Part shown: positions 1 to 8,777 of the stretch, one piece after another
Layout of the letters: each line of letters opens with the position of its first letter
How positions within the stretch are numbered: the stretch's first letter is position 1
Origin: Orlajensenia sp037404875
GTDB lineage: Bacteria; Actinomycetota; Actinomycetes; Actinomycetales; Microbacteriaceae
NCBI RefSeq assembly: GCF_037404875.1
Contig: NZ_JBBELO010000033.1
Span: 434,001 to 498,000, forward strand
Direction of reading: 5' to 3'
DNA: 64,000 nucleotides
Notes under the pieces: generated by a model
Told to the model about the DNA's origin: nothing
What the model saw: the letters and a program-made list of their open reading frames with translations, nothing else
Database searches by the model: none
Program-made: the position numbers and the translations under genes

Positions 1-80
1 GCGACCGCGAACAGCAGCGCGCGCGTCTCGGTCGTGGCTGCGGCGGTGCGCTTTCTCAGCGTCTCGAGCCCTCGGGTCAT
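1..80 (-). CDS. N-terminal fragment of an unknown protein (runs off the left edge)
   Basis: An ATG at 78-80 on the minus strand, preceded by a GGAG ribosome-binding site about 6 nt upstream, opens a frame that stays open to base 1. The visible start is MTRGLETLRKRT followed by an Ala/Thr stretch and the beginning of a hydrophobic run (ALLFAV). A basic start followed by hydrophobic residues suits a membrane protein such as a permease, but only 26 residues are visible and no family can be named. Confidence 0.45.
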   Translation of the reverse strand, partial: MTRGLETLRKRTAAATTETRALLFAV

Positions 81-115
81 GCTCACTCCATCCGGTCGGT
101 CCATCCCGGTGTCGG

Positions 116-163
116 TGCCCATCCGGTCTCTGTGTCATCCGGTCGCTGTGTCATCCGGTCTCT
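116..163. repeat. Three tandem copies of a 16-bp unit
   Basis: Three consecutive 16-bp units share the core CATCCGGTC; the second and third are nearly identical and the first has diverged at its 5' end. They lie between the left partial gene and the LacI gene end, upstream of the partial gene. They may be a slippage product or clustered binding sites. Confidence 0.5.
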
Positions 164-210
164 GGGCCGAGCCTATAGTGAGCATCCATCACCGGATGCG
201 CACATCCTGA

Positions 211-1218
211 TCAGCGCGGCGCCGCCGTCGAGGAGCGCACGACGAGCCGTACCGGCAGCACGGTCTGCGACGCCGTGGTGGTGGCGTCGCTCTCCAGAAG
301 CCGCATGACGGATGCGACGGCGAGTCGCCCCTGCTCGCCCGGGTGCTGGGCCACGGTCGTGAGCCCGAACATGGGCGCGTACTCGTGGTCGTCGATGCCG
401 ACGACCGAGAGGGCATGGGGAACGTCGACCCCGAGTCGCTGGGCGGCCAGCATCACGCCGAAGCCGATCTCGTCGCAGGCGGCGAAGATGGCGCTCGGTC
501 GCTGCCGAGGGTCGCCGAGCACCTGCAGGGCGGCGGCGTACCCGCCCGGCATGCTGAAGGATGCCGGCCAGAACGCATCGGCGGTGCCCAGCCCGGCGCT
601 CGTCATGGCCTGCTGCCACCCGCGCAGGCGCTTGCCGTGCACCGAGAAGTCGAGTTGCTGGGCGATGTCGCCGCCGATATGGGCGATGCGTGAGTGGCCG
701 AGGCTGATCAGGTGCTCGGTCGCCAGTTGCGCCGCCGCGACGTCATCGATGGCGAATGTCGTGGCGCCGTCGATGGCGCCGCCGACCCCCACGACGGGCT
801 TGCCCATGCGCTGCAGCCGATCCACCTCGTCGGCGCTCAGTTCCACGCCGACGGCGATGACCGCATCCACGCGCTTGCGCGCCAGGAAGAACTCGAAGAT
901 CCGGGCGCGCCCGGCGGCATCCGCCGTCAGGTTGTAGAGCGTGAGGTCGTACGAGGCGGCCGCGAGCTCGCGCTCGATGCCCTCGAGCACCTCTCCGAAG
1001 AACCAGCGATTGACGAACGGGATGATCACTCCCACGTTCTTCGTGCGCCCCGTCACGAGGCTCGCGGCGTTGGGAGAGGCGATGTAGCCGAGGTCGGATG
1101 CGGCCCGCACCACCCGCACGCGCGTCTCCTCCGCGACGTAGCCACGACCGCTCAGGGCGCGCGAGGCCGTCGCCTTCGACACCCCTGCCTGGCGCGCGAC
1201 ATCCGCGATCGCGTTCAT
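211..1218 (-). CDS. LacI-family transcriptional regulator of the adjacent sugar ABC operon
   Basis: The protein is 335 residues. It has an N-terminal LacI helix-turn-helix (VARQAGVSKATASRALSG, residues about 5-22) and a periplasmic-binding-protein-like sensor domain ending in the usual VVGIDDHEYAP and TTVAQHP motifs. The start at 1218 (MNAIADVARQ) is chosen over an in-frame ATG 24 nt upstream because GGAGAGGGG lies just before it and LacI proteins start close to the HTH. It is divergent from the importer at 1474-4878, and palindromes in the shared intergenic region are likely operators. It probably represses the importer until an alpha-glucoside binds; the ligand is inferred from the neighbour only. 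Confidence 0.9.
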   Translation of the reverse strand: MNAIADVARQAGVSKATASRALSGRGYVAEETRVRVVRAASDLGYIASPNAASLVTGRTKNVGVIIPFVNRWFFGEVLEGIERELAAASYDLTLYNLTADAAGRARIFEFFLARKRVDAVIAVGVELSADEVDRLQRMGKPVVGVGGAIDGATTFAIDDVAAAQLATEHLISLGHSRIAHIGGDIAQQLDFSVHGKRLRGWQQAMTSAGLGTADAFWPASFSMPGGYAAALQVLGDPRQRPSAIFAACDEIGFGVMLAAQRLGVDVPHALSVVGIDDHEYAPMFGLTTVAQHPGEQGRLAVASVMRLLESDATTTASQTVLPVRLVVRSSTAAPR

Positions 1219-1275
1219 GGGCCCCTCTCCATCGGGTGGCACCGTCGAGCCGAGTGTAACGGGATGCGCCCCGTT

Positions 1276-1293
1276 TGTGGAACCGATCCCACA
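1276..1293. promoter_or_regulatory. Candidate LacI operator (imperfect palindrome)
   Basis: TGTGGAACCGATCCCACA is an 18-bp imperfect palindrome with outer arms TGTGG/CCACA. It lies about 60 bp upstream of the lacI-type gene start in the divergent intergenic region and resembles the second site at 1424-1435 (GGAACCG core). Confidence 0.5.
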
Positions 1294-1423
1294 CGCCGGA
1301 TCCGTCGCGCGAGACGCGCTGGCGGGAGCGTTCTCCGGGAACCTGGGCGGGCGTTTCGACGGTGACCGTTTCGTGATGCGCGACTGTTGTGCCGCGAACG
1401 CGGGTCACTGTAGCGTGACGTCT

Positions 1424-1435
1424 GGAACCGGTTCC
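1424..1435. promoter_or_regulatory. Candidate LacI operator (perfect palindrome)
   Basis: GGAACCGGTTCC is a perfect 12-bp palindrome with the central CG step typical of LacI-family operators, 39 bp upstream of the substrate-binding protein start. Its position near the expected transcription start supports repression of the importer operon by the divergent regulator. Confidence 0.6.
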
Positions 1436-1473
1436 CCAGTTCCCCTGCACACATACTCAATGAGGAGATGGAC

Positions 1474-2823
1474 ATGAGACTCACACGGCATCGCCGGTGG
1501 TTGGTCCCCGTCGTGGCAGCAGCGGCGGTCGGACTCGTACTCACCGGATGTACCGGAGACATCGCGGCCGACGACGCCAAGGACACCGACTGCGGACCGT
1601 ACAAGACCTACGGAACCTTCGATGACGGCACCAAGGTCACGATGTCGGGCACGATCCTCGAGGTGGAGGCCGACGCACTGCAGAAGACGTTCGACGCCTT
1701 CACCCAGTGCACGGGAATCGAGGTCGACTACCAGGGCTCCGGAGAATTCGAGGCGCAGATCGCCGTGCTCGCCGAGGGTGGAAACGCCCCTGACATCGGC
1801 ATCGTCCCCCAGCCCGGACTCCTGCAGCGGCTCGCAGCAGGCGGCTGGCTCATCCCGGCCTCGAAGCCGGTCGAGGCCAACGCCGACAAGTTCTGGTCCG
1901 AGGACTGGAAGAAGTACGGCACGGCCGACGGCACCTTCTACGCCGCCCCGCTCATGGCGAGCATCAAGGGCTTCATCTGGTACTCGCCCAAGGAGTTCAA
2001 GGACAAGGGCTACAAGGTTCCCAAGACCCTCGACGAGATGAACGACCTCGCCGACAAGATCGCGAAGGACGGCGACCACAAGCCGTGGTGCGTCGGCCTC
2101 GAATCCGCGGAGGCGACCGGATGGCCGGCCACCGACTGGATCGAGGACTACGTGCTGCGTCAGTCGGGGCCCGACGTCTACGACCAGTGGACGACACACG
2201 AGATCCCCTTCAACTCTCCCGAGATCGTGAAGGCGTTCGACGCGGCAGGCGACATCCTGAAGAACAACGACATGGTCAACGGAGGCTTCGGTGACTCCTC
2301 GACGCTCGTGTCGACGAACTTCCGCGATGCGGGTCTGCCGATCCTCAAGGGCGAATGCTCGCTGATGCACCAGGCCACGTTCTACTCCTCGTTCTGGCCG
2401 GAGGGCACCAAGGTCGACCCCGACGGCGACGTCTACGCCTTCCTCATGCCGCCGACCGACGAGGGTGCCGGCCAGGCCGTCACCGGTGGTGGCGAGTTCC
2501 CCGTCGCCTTCCGTGACGCCAAGGAGGTGGAGGCCGTGCGTGCCTTCATGTCGAGCGATACGTGGGCCAACATCCGCGTCAAGCTCGGCGGCGTGATCAG
2601 CGCGAACAAGGGCCTCGACCCCGACAACGCGCAGAGCCCGCTGCTCAAGCAGGGCGTCGAGATCCTCCAGGACCCCGACACGACGTTCCGGTTCGACGGT
2701 TCCGACCTCATGCCGGGCGCCGTCGGCGCTGACTCCTTCTGGAAGCAGGCGATCGCGTGGGTGAGCGGTCAGAGCACCAAGGAGACGGTGGACAACATCG
2801 AAGCGAGCTGGCCGGCCAGCTAG
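1474..2823 (+). CDS. Sugar ABC transporter substrate-binding lipoprotein (AglE-like)
   Basis: A lipoprotein of about 449 residues: basic start, hydrophobic segment (VVAAAAVGLVL) and lipobox LTGC, then a family-1-type solute-binding fold. GAGGAG at 1462-1467 touches the ATG at 1468, so the ATG at 1474 with 6-nt spacing is preferred. The sequence (for example IVPQPGLLQRLAAGGWL and a long C-terminal WPAS tail) resembles alpha-glucoside binding proteins. It is the first gene of an SBP-permease-permease operon with no dedicated ATPase, so it probably uses a shared MsiK-type ATPase elsewhere. Specificity is inferred. Confidence 0.85.
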   Translation: MRLTRHRRWLVPVVAAAAVGLVLTGCTGDIAADDAKDTDCGPYKTYGTFDDGTKVTMSGTILEVEADALQKTFDAFTQCTGIEVDYQGSGEFEAQIAVLAEGGNAPDIGIVPQPGLLQRLAAGGWLIPASKPVEANADKFWSEDWKKYGTADGTFYAAPLMASIKGFIWYSPKEFKDKGYKVPKTLDEMNDLADKIAKDGDHKPWCVGLESAEATGWPATDWIEDYVLRQSGPDVYDQWTTHEIPFNSPEIVKAFDAAGDILKNNDMVNGGFGDSSTLVSTNFRDAGLPILKGECSLMHQATFYSSFWPEGTKVDPDGDVYAFLMPPTDEGAGQAVTGGGEFPVAFRDAKEVEAVRAFMSSDTWANIRVKLGGVISANKGLDPDNAQSPLLKQGVEILQDPDTTFRFDGSDLMPGAVGADSFWKQAIAWVSGQSTKETVDNIEASWPAS

Positions 2824-2847
2824 CCCGCATGGCTGCGCTGGCAGCCT

Positions 2848-2889
2848 GATCGAGGGGCGGGGTCCTTCCGGGATCCTCGCCCCTCGATC
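2848..2889 (+). terminator. Intercistronic hairpin between SBP and permease genes
   Basis: GATCGAGGGGCG at 2848-2859 pairs perfectly with 2878-2889 (12 bp) around an 18-nt loop. It lies 24 nt after the SBP stop and 37 nt before the permease start. Such hairpins commonly protect the abundant SBP message or attenuate read-through into permease genes. There is no U-tract, so it is not a strong full terminator. Confidence 0.65.
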
Positions 2890-2926
2890 CCCCCGGACCT
2901 CAACGGCGAAGAAAGGGTACAGGCCA

Positions 2927-3898
2927 ATGACCACAGCCGACCTCCTCGGCAAGATCCTCCAGGTCGTGATGGGACTCGCGGTGTTCGCGGCGATCATCGG
3001 CCTGCTCATCTTCTTCATCGACAAGGCGCCCAAGAAGGGCCGCGACTACTGGCAGCTGGTCGCCTTCCTGGCGCCGGCCGTGATCTTCCTCATCATCGGG
3101 CTGATCTACCCGGCCATCCGCACGACCACGCTCGCCTTCCTCCCGAACGGAGGCGGATCTTTCACGTGGGCGAACTTCGTGTGGGTCTTCACGCAACCCA
3201 CCGCCATCCGCACCCTCATCAACACGCTGTTCTGGGTCATCCTCGTGCCGGTGTTCTCGACGGCCATCGGCCTGGCGTACGCCGTGTTCATCGACCGATC
3301 CCGCGGTGAGCGCGCCTACAAGGCCCTCGTCTTCATGCCGTTCGCCATCTCGTTCGTGGGATCGGGCGTCATCTGGAAGTTCATCTACGAGTACCGGCCG
3401 CCGGGCACCGACCAGATCGGCATCCTGAACGCGATCGTGACGGGCTTCGGCGGCAAGCCCGTGCAGTGGCTGCAGACCGATCCGATCAACACCCTGCTGC
3501 TCATCGTGGTCATGATCTGGGTGCAGACCGGCTTCGCCACGGTCGTGCTCAGCGCCGCGATCAAGGGCGTGCCGACCGAGCAGATCGAGGCGGCGCAGCT
3601 CGACGGCACGAACGGCTGGCAGCGGTTCCGGAACGTGACCGTCCCGGGCATCCGCGGTTCGCTCGTCGTCGTCATCACCACCATCTCGATCGCCACGCTG
3701 AAGGTCTTCGACATCGTGCGCACGATGACGGGTGGCAACTTCAACACGAGCGTCATCGCGAACGAGATGTACACGCAGGCGTTCCGTGCGGGCGAGGCGG
3801 GAAGAGGATCGGCGCTCGCCGTCATCCTGTTCGTCCTCGTGCTTCCGATCGTCATCTACAACGTCAATGTGCTTCGTAAGCAGAGGGAGATCCGATGA
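2927..3898 (+). CDS. Sugar ABC transporter permease, MalF/AglF type
   Basis: 323 residues with about seven hydrophobic segments. The EAA loop (EQIEAAQLDGTNGWQRFRNVTVPGI, roughly residues 221-245) is the contact site for the ATPase. The N-terminal extension, with one extra membrane segment before LAPAVIFLIIGLIYP, is usual for MalF-type subunits. The gene follows the SBP after a hairpin and overlaps the second permease by 4 nt (ATGA), which indicates translational coupling and a heterodimeric channel. Confidence 0.9.
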   Translation: MTTADLLGKILQVVMGLAVFAAIIGLLIFFIDKAPKKGRDYWQLVAFLAPAVIFLIIGLIYPAIRTTTLAFLPNGGGSFTWANFVWVFTQPTAIRTLINTLFWVILVPVFSTAIGLAYAVFIDRSRGERAYKALVFMPFAISFVGSGVIWKFIYEYRPPGTDQIGILNAIVTGFGGKPVQWLQTDPINTLLLIVVMIWVQTGFATVVLSAAIKGVPTEQIEAAQLDGTNGWQRFRNVTVPGIRGSLVVVITTISIATLKVFDIVRTMTGGNFNTSVIANEMYTQAFRAGEAGRGSALAVILFVLVLPIVIYNVNVLRKQREIR

Positions 3899-4878
3899 GC
3901 AGCGTAGCGCCGGCAGACCTTCCCGTCGCCAAGGACCTCGGGGCCATCGAGGCCGCCGAGCTGGGCCAGACCCAGACCAAGCGGGTGAAGCGCCGGCTGA
4001 CCTCGCGCACGGCAACGGTGATCGCCCTCATCATCGCGGTGCTGTGGACGATCCCGACGTTCGGCCTGTTCGTCTCGTCGTTCCGGCCGGCGGAGCAGAT
4101 CCAGACCACCGGATGGTGGACGGCCCTGTGGAACTGGGGCTGGACCCTCGACAACTACAAGGACGTGCTGCTCTCGACCTCGGCATCCTCCCCGGAGCTC
4201 GGCGCGTACTTCGTCAACTCGATCGCGATCACCGTGCCCGTCGTGGTGTTCGCGACCGTGATCGCGGCGATGGCGGCCTACGCGTTCGCCTGGATTCCCT
4301 TCAAGGGCTCCAATGCGCTGTTCATCGTGGTGTTCGCCCTGCAGATCATCCCGTTGCAGATGGCGCTCATTCCGCTGCTGCAGTTCTTCACCACCTTCCT
4401 GCGCCCCGGTCAGGAGTGGCTGCACGACGTCATCCCGATCATCCCCGAGCAGAATTACCTGCCGATCTGGCTTGCGCACACGATGTTCGGCCTGCCGTTG
4501 GCGATCTTCCTGCTGCACAACTTCATCTCCGAGATCCCCAACGACGTCATCGAGGCGGCGCGGGTGGACGGCGCGAGCCACAGCCAGGTGTTCTTCCGCA
4601 TCGTGCTGCCCCTGGCGGTGCCGGCCCTGGCGTCGTTCGCGATCTTCCAGTTCCTCTGGGTGTGGAACGACCTGCTCGTCGCCCTCATCTTCTCGGGCGG
4701 CACGCAGGATGTCGCTCCGCTGACGCAGAGGCTCGCCGAACTCGTGGGAACGCGCGGCGGCGCCTGGGAGCGGCTGACCGCATCCGCGTTCATCTCGATC
4801 GTGGTGCCGCTGATCGTGTTCTTCAGCCTGCAGCGGTACTTCGTGCGCGGCCTGCTGGCGGGCTCTACGAAGGGGTAG
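3895..4878 (+). CDS. Sugar ABC transporter permease, MalG/AglG type
   Basis: 327 residues with six predicted membrane helices and the EAA motif DVIEAARVDGASHSQVFFRI near residue 220. It ends with the RYFVRGLLAGSTKG tail characteristic of MalG-type permeases. It starts inside the stop of the preceding permease (ATGA). The next gene converges 8 bp downstream, so this is the last gene of the operon. No ATP-binding gene or glycosidase is visible next to it. Confidence 0.9.
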   Translation: MSSVAPADLPVAKDLGAIEAAELGQTQTKRVKRRLTSRTATVIALIIAVLWTIPTFGLFVSSFRPAEQIQTTGWWTALWNWGWTLDNYKDVLLSTSASSPELGAYFVNSIAITVPVVVFATVIAAMAAYAFAWIPFKGSNALFIVVFALQIIPLQMALIPLLQFFTTFLRPGQEWLHDVIPIIPEQNYLPIWLAHTMFGLPLAIFLLHNFISEIPNDVIEAARVDGASHSQVFFRIVLPLAVPALASFAIFQFLWVWNDLLVALIFSGGTQDVAPLTQRLAELVGTRGGAWERLTASAFISIVVPLIVFFSLQRYFVRGLLAGSTKG

Positions 4879-4886
4879 CCGGGCGG

Positions 4887-6065
4887 TCAGGCCGTCGCGG
4901 CGCTCGCCGCAGGCGGCTCGCCCGCTCGCAGGCTGTCGCTCGTCAGGCCCAGCACCATGGCGGGCAGCCCCTCGGACGCTGCCCGGGCGCGCTGTCGGCT
5001 CGCCCCATTGCCCTCACGGAGGATGCGGGCGATGCCCGAGCGCACGGCCGCCTCCTCTCCGTAGAGATCCAGGCCGTCGGCGGCGACATCGAGCAGGGCG
5101 GCCACGACCTCGGCTGCAGGGGCCGGGACTCCGTGCTGAGGGTGCACCAGCTGTCCGTCCAACCCCTCCAGGGAGGCGGTCCACGAGGCGAGGCGAAGGG
5201 CCGCGGACGAGGTCGAGGGCGCCGCGACGCCCGCCCGCGCCTGCCGGGCGACGACGGTCACGAGTCCGCGGCAGAGCGCCGCGATCGCGGCCGTCGCATC
5301 CGGAAGCAGGGGCACATCGGCCACGCGGATCTCGACCGTCGGAACGTGGCGGGACAGGCGCGCGTCGGGGTACCACATGTGCTCGTCGAGCAGGGCGCCG
5401 GTGGCCAGCACCTCGCTCATCGACCGCTCGTAGGCGGCAAGATCGCCGTACAGGTCGGTCGGGCCGCTCGAGGGCCAGGCGCTCCACTGCGAGAACCGGT
5501 AACTCGCGTAGCCGGTGTCGACCCCGTCGTGGAACGGCGAATTCGCAGCGAGTGCCCGCAGCACGGGGAGCCAGACGCGGATGCGGTCGAGCACCTGAAC
5601 GCCCTCGGCCGGCGATTCGATGCTCACGTGCACGTGCAGGCCGCACGTCATGCACCGTCGGGGCAGGGCGCCGTAGCGGTCCACCATCTGTCGATAGCGA
5701 TCGCCGGCCGAGGGATGGGGGGTTCCCGGCAGGGGCGAGGTCGCGAGCGGGGCGGCCCGCGCGCCGACGCGTCTGGCGGCATCGTCGGCGAACTCGCGAG
5801 CAGCCAGTATTCCCTCGAAGGCGTCGGCGAGGGCGCGCTGCGGACTCGAGACGAGCTCCAGCATCTCGCGGTGCAGCTCCGCAACGACGGTGAAGCCCGC
5901 CGAGGCCGGAGAGGAGTGGCGCAGCACGCGGGGCGCGACCGGCACCGGAGCGGCCGTCTCGGCGTCGACCAGGAGCAGTTCCTCCTCGACGCCGATCGAG
6001 CGCCACGCGCCCTCGCCCGGGCCGAACACCGAACCGGATGCAGCGGGAGTCCCCGTCTTCGGCAT
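4887..6065 (-). CDS. ybdK: Carboxylate-amine ligase, glutamate-cysteine ligase type 2 (YbdK) family
   Basis: 392 residues. Motifs of the GCS2 family are visible: GVEEELLLVD near residue 25 (metal/ATP-binding Glu cluster), the central TCGLHVHVSI, and the later SRHVPTVEIRVADV. The family makes a gamma-glutamyl-type bond, and YbdK proteins have weak glutamate-cysteine ligase activity in vitro. Actinobacteria use mycothiol rather than glutathione, so the real substrate is unclear. The gene is monocistronic and converges on the sugar operon. A purine-rich GGGGGG run precedes the ATG. Confidence 0.85.
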   Translation of the reverse strand: MPKTGTPAASGSVFGPGEGAWRSIGVEEELLLVDAETAAPVPVAPRVLRHSSPASAGFTVVAELHREMLELVSSPQRALADAFEGILAAREFADDAARRVGARAAPLATSPLPGTPHPSAGDRYRQMVDRYGALPRRCMTCGLHVHVSIESPAEGVQVLDRIRVWLPVLRALAANSPFHDGVDTGYASYRFSQWSAWPSSGPTDLYGDLAAYERSMSEVLATGALLDEHMWYPDARLSRHVPTVEIRVADVPLLPDATAAIAALCRGLVTVVARQARAGVAAPSTSSAALRLASWTASLEGLDGQLVHPQHGVPAPAAEVVAALLDVAADGLDLYGEEAAVRSGIARILREGNGASRQRARAASEGLPAMVLGLTSDSLRAGEPPAASAATA

Positions 6066-6251
6066 CGATGCCCCCCGTCGTTCGTGACACTCGCATCCTC
6101 CCCCCTGCGGGCGCCCGGCGCAAAGGTTTCGACTCCCGCGGTCGCCCGCCTTACGCCTCAGGGGCGGCGGTCGGCAGCAGGCTTATACCCGGCGCGGGCA
6201 AGCGGGTAAAGACCCTTCCCCCGAGCGGGATGGCACCGCACGCTGAAGGAC

Positions 6252-6518
6252 GTGACGTGCCGGGTGGTGATGCAGAGAGAGGTGCCCGCGGCCGACCTCT
6301 ACCGACTGATGTGGCGGATGTGGGGCCAGGGCTTCTCGAGTCGACCCTGCCCGCAGCAGGCTCCTCGCGAGGGGTGGGTCGTGCTCGAGTTCTGGATCGA
6401 GACCCGCAGCGTGGACGGTGATGGCCTGGCGGCCTTCGAGATCGAACTCGACGACCTGCTCATCCGCGTGATGGGCATCCCCATCGCCGGCAGGGGGGCG
6501 CGCGCCGAGATCGCCTGA
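6252..6518 (+). CDS. Hypothetical protein of 88 residues
   Basis: A short acidic protein with several Trp residues (LMWRMWGQG and WVVLEFWIE) and a C-terminal DLLIRVMGIPIAGRG. The second half has the very high G/C third-position content of real genes in this window, and no better gene exists on either strand. The GTG at 6252 has only GAAGGA directly in front, so the ATG at 6270 is an alternative start. No family is recognised. It lies between a divergently transcribed ligase gene and an ABC exporter. Confidence 0.55.
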   Translation: MTCRVVMQREVPAADLYRLMWRMWGQGFSSRPCPQQAPREGWVVLEFWIETRSVDGDGLAAFEIELDDLLIRVMGIPIAGRGARAEIA

Positions 6519-6635
6519 GTGCGGCATCCTGTCTTGTCGTGCACCGTGCAGTGGTGCGGTGGTGCGGCTCGCAGTGGTGAGCGTCGACGCGATGCGTCGG
6601 TGCGATGCGTCGGGGGGTCCGCGTAGGCTGATCGA

Positions 6636-8546
6636 ATGAGCATGGGCGGGGGTCGCGGCGGATCGCCGGCCGCCCGTGCCTCCGGCGTGACGGCCCACGA
6701 GGGCCCGCGCCGCGGACCGGTCGACATCCAGGCGCAGAAGGCGGCGAACGCCGAGGCGCCCAAGATCCCGCATCTGGGCCGGCGCATCGCCGAGCTCTTC
6801 GCGCCGCACAAGCCGCCGCTCGCGCTCACCGTCATCCTCGTGCTCGTGACGGCCGCGCTCGCTGTCATCCCGCCGCTGCTGACCCAGCGTGCCTTCGATG
6901 ACGGGCTCTTCCCTCCCGGCAGGGGCCCGAACCTCCCCGTGCTGGTCACGATCGTGACCGCCATGATCATCGTCTTCGTCGTGAGCTCGCTGCTGGGCGT
7001 CTGGCAGGCCTACCTCACGGCCACGGTCGGCAACCGGGTGATGGGCGCGCTGCGGGTGCGGATGTTCTCGCACCTGCAATCGATGGAGCTCGGCTTCTTC
7101 ACGCGCACCAAGACGGGCATCATCCAGTCCCGGTTGCAGAACGACGTCGGCGGAGTCGCGGGCGTTCTCACGAACACCGTGTCGTCGGTGCTCGGCAACA
7201 CGGTCACCGTCATCTCGGCCTTCGTGGCGATGGTGCTGCTCGATTGGCGGCTGACGATCGTCGCGGTCGTGCTGATGCCCTTCATGGTCATCGCGCAGCG
7301 CAGGGTCGGCCAGGTACGCGCGCGCATCGCCGGCGCGACCCAGGAGTCGCTCTCGGAGATGACCGCGATCACGCAGGAGACCCTGTCGGTCTCGGGCATT
7401 CTGCTCTCCAAGGCGTTCGCCCGGCAGCAGACCGAGATCGCGCGGTACTCCGACGAGAACCGCAACCAGATCGGCCTGCAGGTGCGCCAGGCGATGAGCG
7501 GGCAGTGGTTCTTCGCGCTCGTCAGCATCTTCCTCTCGAGCGTCCCGGCGATCGTCTACCTGCTCGCCGGCTGGCTCGCGGCCAACGGCACCGAGGCGAT
7601 CACCGCAGGAACCATCGTCGCGTTCACGACGGTGCAGTCGCGGCTGCTGTTCCCGCTCATCGGCCTCATGCGGGTCGCCCTCGACCTGCAGACCTCTGGT
7701 GCGCTCTTCGCCCGCATCTTCGAGTACCTCGACCTGAAGCCCGCGATCACCGACGCGCCCGATGCCCGGCCCGTGCCCGAGAACGGCCGACTCGGGCGGG
7801 TCGAGTTCGAGCACGTCACGTTCAACTACCCCGATGCCGCCGGGGCGGCGCATCCGACGCTCGACGACGTGTCGTTCAGCATCGAGCCGGGCCAGTTCGC
7901 CGCCTTCGTCGGGCCCAGCGGCGCCGGCAAGACCACAGTGGGCTACCTCGTCCCGCGCCTCTACGACGTCACCGGGGGAGCCGTGCGCTTCGCCGGGGTC
8001 GACGTGCGCGACCTCGAGCAGCACTCGCTCGTGGACCACATCGGCATCGTGAGCCAGGAAACCTACCTGTTCCACGCCACGATCGCCGAGAACCTGCGCT
8101 ACGCGCGGCCCGATGCCAGCGACGCCGAACTCGAGGCGGCGGCCCGGGCCGCCAACATCCACGGCACCATCGCGAGCTTTCCCGACGGTTACGACACCGT
8201 CGTCGGGGAGCGCGGCTACCGGCTCTCCGGCGGCGAGAAGCAGCGCATCGCCATCGCCCGGGTACTGCTGAAAGACCCCGAGGTGCTCGTGCTCGACGAG
8301 GCAACGAGCGCCCTCGACACCATCTCGGAGCGCGTCGTGCAGTCTGCGATCGACGACGCCGCCCGTGGCCGCACGACCATCGCGATCGCCCACCGGCTCT
8401 CGACCATCATCGACGCCGACGTCATCTTCGTGGTCGACGGCGGTCGCATCGTCGAACGGGGCACGCATCCCGAGCTGCTGCGGGCGGGCGGCCCCTACGC
8501 GTCGCTCTACTCGCAGCAGGCCGCGGCCCCCGAGGCCGCGCTGTAG
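6636..8546 (+). CDS. ABC exporter, fused permease and ATPase (multidrug/lipid type)
   Basis: 636 residues: an N-terminal linker, a six-helix type IV exporter membrane domain (about residues 60-340) and a nucleotide-binding domain. Walker A GPSGAGKTT, Q-loop, signature LSGGEKQRIA, Walker B VLVLDEATSALD and H-loop IAHRLSTI are all intact, so it should work as a homodimer or with a partner. TAGGCT at 6624-6629 lies 6 nt before the ATG with no Shine-Dalgarno, so the mRNA is probably leaderless. Substrate cannot be read from sequence. Confidence 0.9.
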   Translation: MSMGGGRGGSPAARASGVTAHEGPRRGPVDIQAQKAANAEAPKIPHLGRRIAELFAPHKPPLALTVILVLVTAALAVIPPLLTQRAFDDGLFPPGRGPNLPVLVTIVTAMIIVFVVSSLLGVWQAYLTATVGNRVMGALRVRMFSHLQSMELGFFTRTKTGIIQSRLQNDVGGVAGVLTNTVSSVLGNTVTVISAFVAMVLLDWRLTIVAVVLMPFMVIAQRRVGQVRARIAGATQESLSEMTAITQETLSVSGILLSKAFARQQTEIARYSDENRNQIGLQVRQAMSGQWFFALVSIFLSSVPAIVYLLAGWLAANGTEAITAGTIVAFTTVQSRLLFPLIGLMRVALDLQTSGALFARIFEYLDLKPAITDAPDARPVPENGRLGRVEFEHVTFNYPDAAGAAHPTLDDVSFSIEPGQFAAFVGPSGAGKTTVGYLVPRLYDVTGGAVRFAGVDVRDLEQHSLVDHIGIVSQETYLFHATIAENLRYARPDASDAELEAAARAANIHGTIASFPDGYDTVVGERGYRLSGGEKQRIAIARVLLKDPEVLVLDEATSALDTISERVVQSAIDDAARGRTTIAIAHRLSTIIDADVIFVVDGGRIVERGTHPELLRAGGPYASLYSQQAAAPEAAL

Positions 8547-8605
8547 CGTCGCGCCCGCACGCCGCCCGCCCGGCCCCCGCCCGCCGCCCCCAACCCCAAG
8601 GCGCT

Positions 8606-8670
8606 GTTGCGCCACTTCCCCGGCCGTTGCGCCAGATGTTCTGGCGCAACGGCCGTGCAAGTGGCGCAAC
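8606..8670. repeat. 65-bp nested palindrome, copy 1
   Basis: Outer arms GTTGCGCCA / TGGCGCAAC enclose inner arms GTTGCGCCAGA / TCTGGCGCAAC around a TGT centre, so the unit folds as one long nested hairpin. It is exactly 65 bp, as are copies at 24001-24065 and 42575-42639. An imperfect outer GGCGC stem extends the fold to about 8600-8676. It is intergenic, between the ABC exporter and the cysteine leader, and could also terminate exporter transcription. Confidence 0.85.
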
Positions 8671-8711
8671 GGCGCCCCCGCCCGCACGCGCGCCGGCCGG
8701 CGCGCACTCTG

Positions 8712-8717
8712 TAGAGT
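8712..8717 (+). promoter_or_regulatory. -10 box of the cbs-metB operon leader
   Basis: TAGAGT fits the actinobacterial TANNNT -10 motif and ends 7 nt before the GTG of the leader peptide. Transcription is therefore expected to begin at or next to the leader start codon, giving a leaderless upstream reading frame. No convincing -35 element is seen. Confidence 0.6.
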
Positions 8718-8724
8718 AGGGCGG

Positions 8725-8754
8725 GTGAGCCTGCTCTTCTGTTGCTGTCGCTGA
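8725..8754 (+). CDS. Poly-cysteine leader peptide MSLLFCCCR upstream of cbs
   Basis: A nine-codon frame, GTG to TGA, encodes MSLLFCCCR with three consecutive Cys codons (TGT TGC TGT) immediately before the final Arg codon. It sits 66 nt before the cystathionine beta-synthase start and 7 nt after a TAGAGT -10 box, with no ribosome-binding site. Poly-cysteine leaderless upstream frames acting as cysteine-responsive attenuators are known in mycobacteria. The same logic is inferred here: ribosome stalling at Cys codons when cysteine is scarce would change folding of the 65-nt spacer and raise cbs-metB expression. Confidence 0.75.
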   Translation: MSLLFCCCR

Positions 8755-8777
8755 TCCCGCGACCCCATCAGCATGCC

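Noticed and set aside
1474..4878. A complete AglEFGK importer with its own ATPase
   Set aside because: After the second permease the next gene is on the opposite strand and encodes a carboxylate-amine ligase; no ATPase belongs to this operon.
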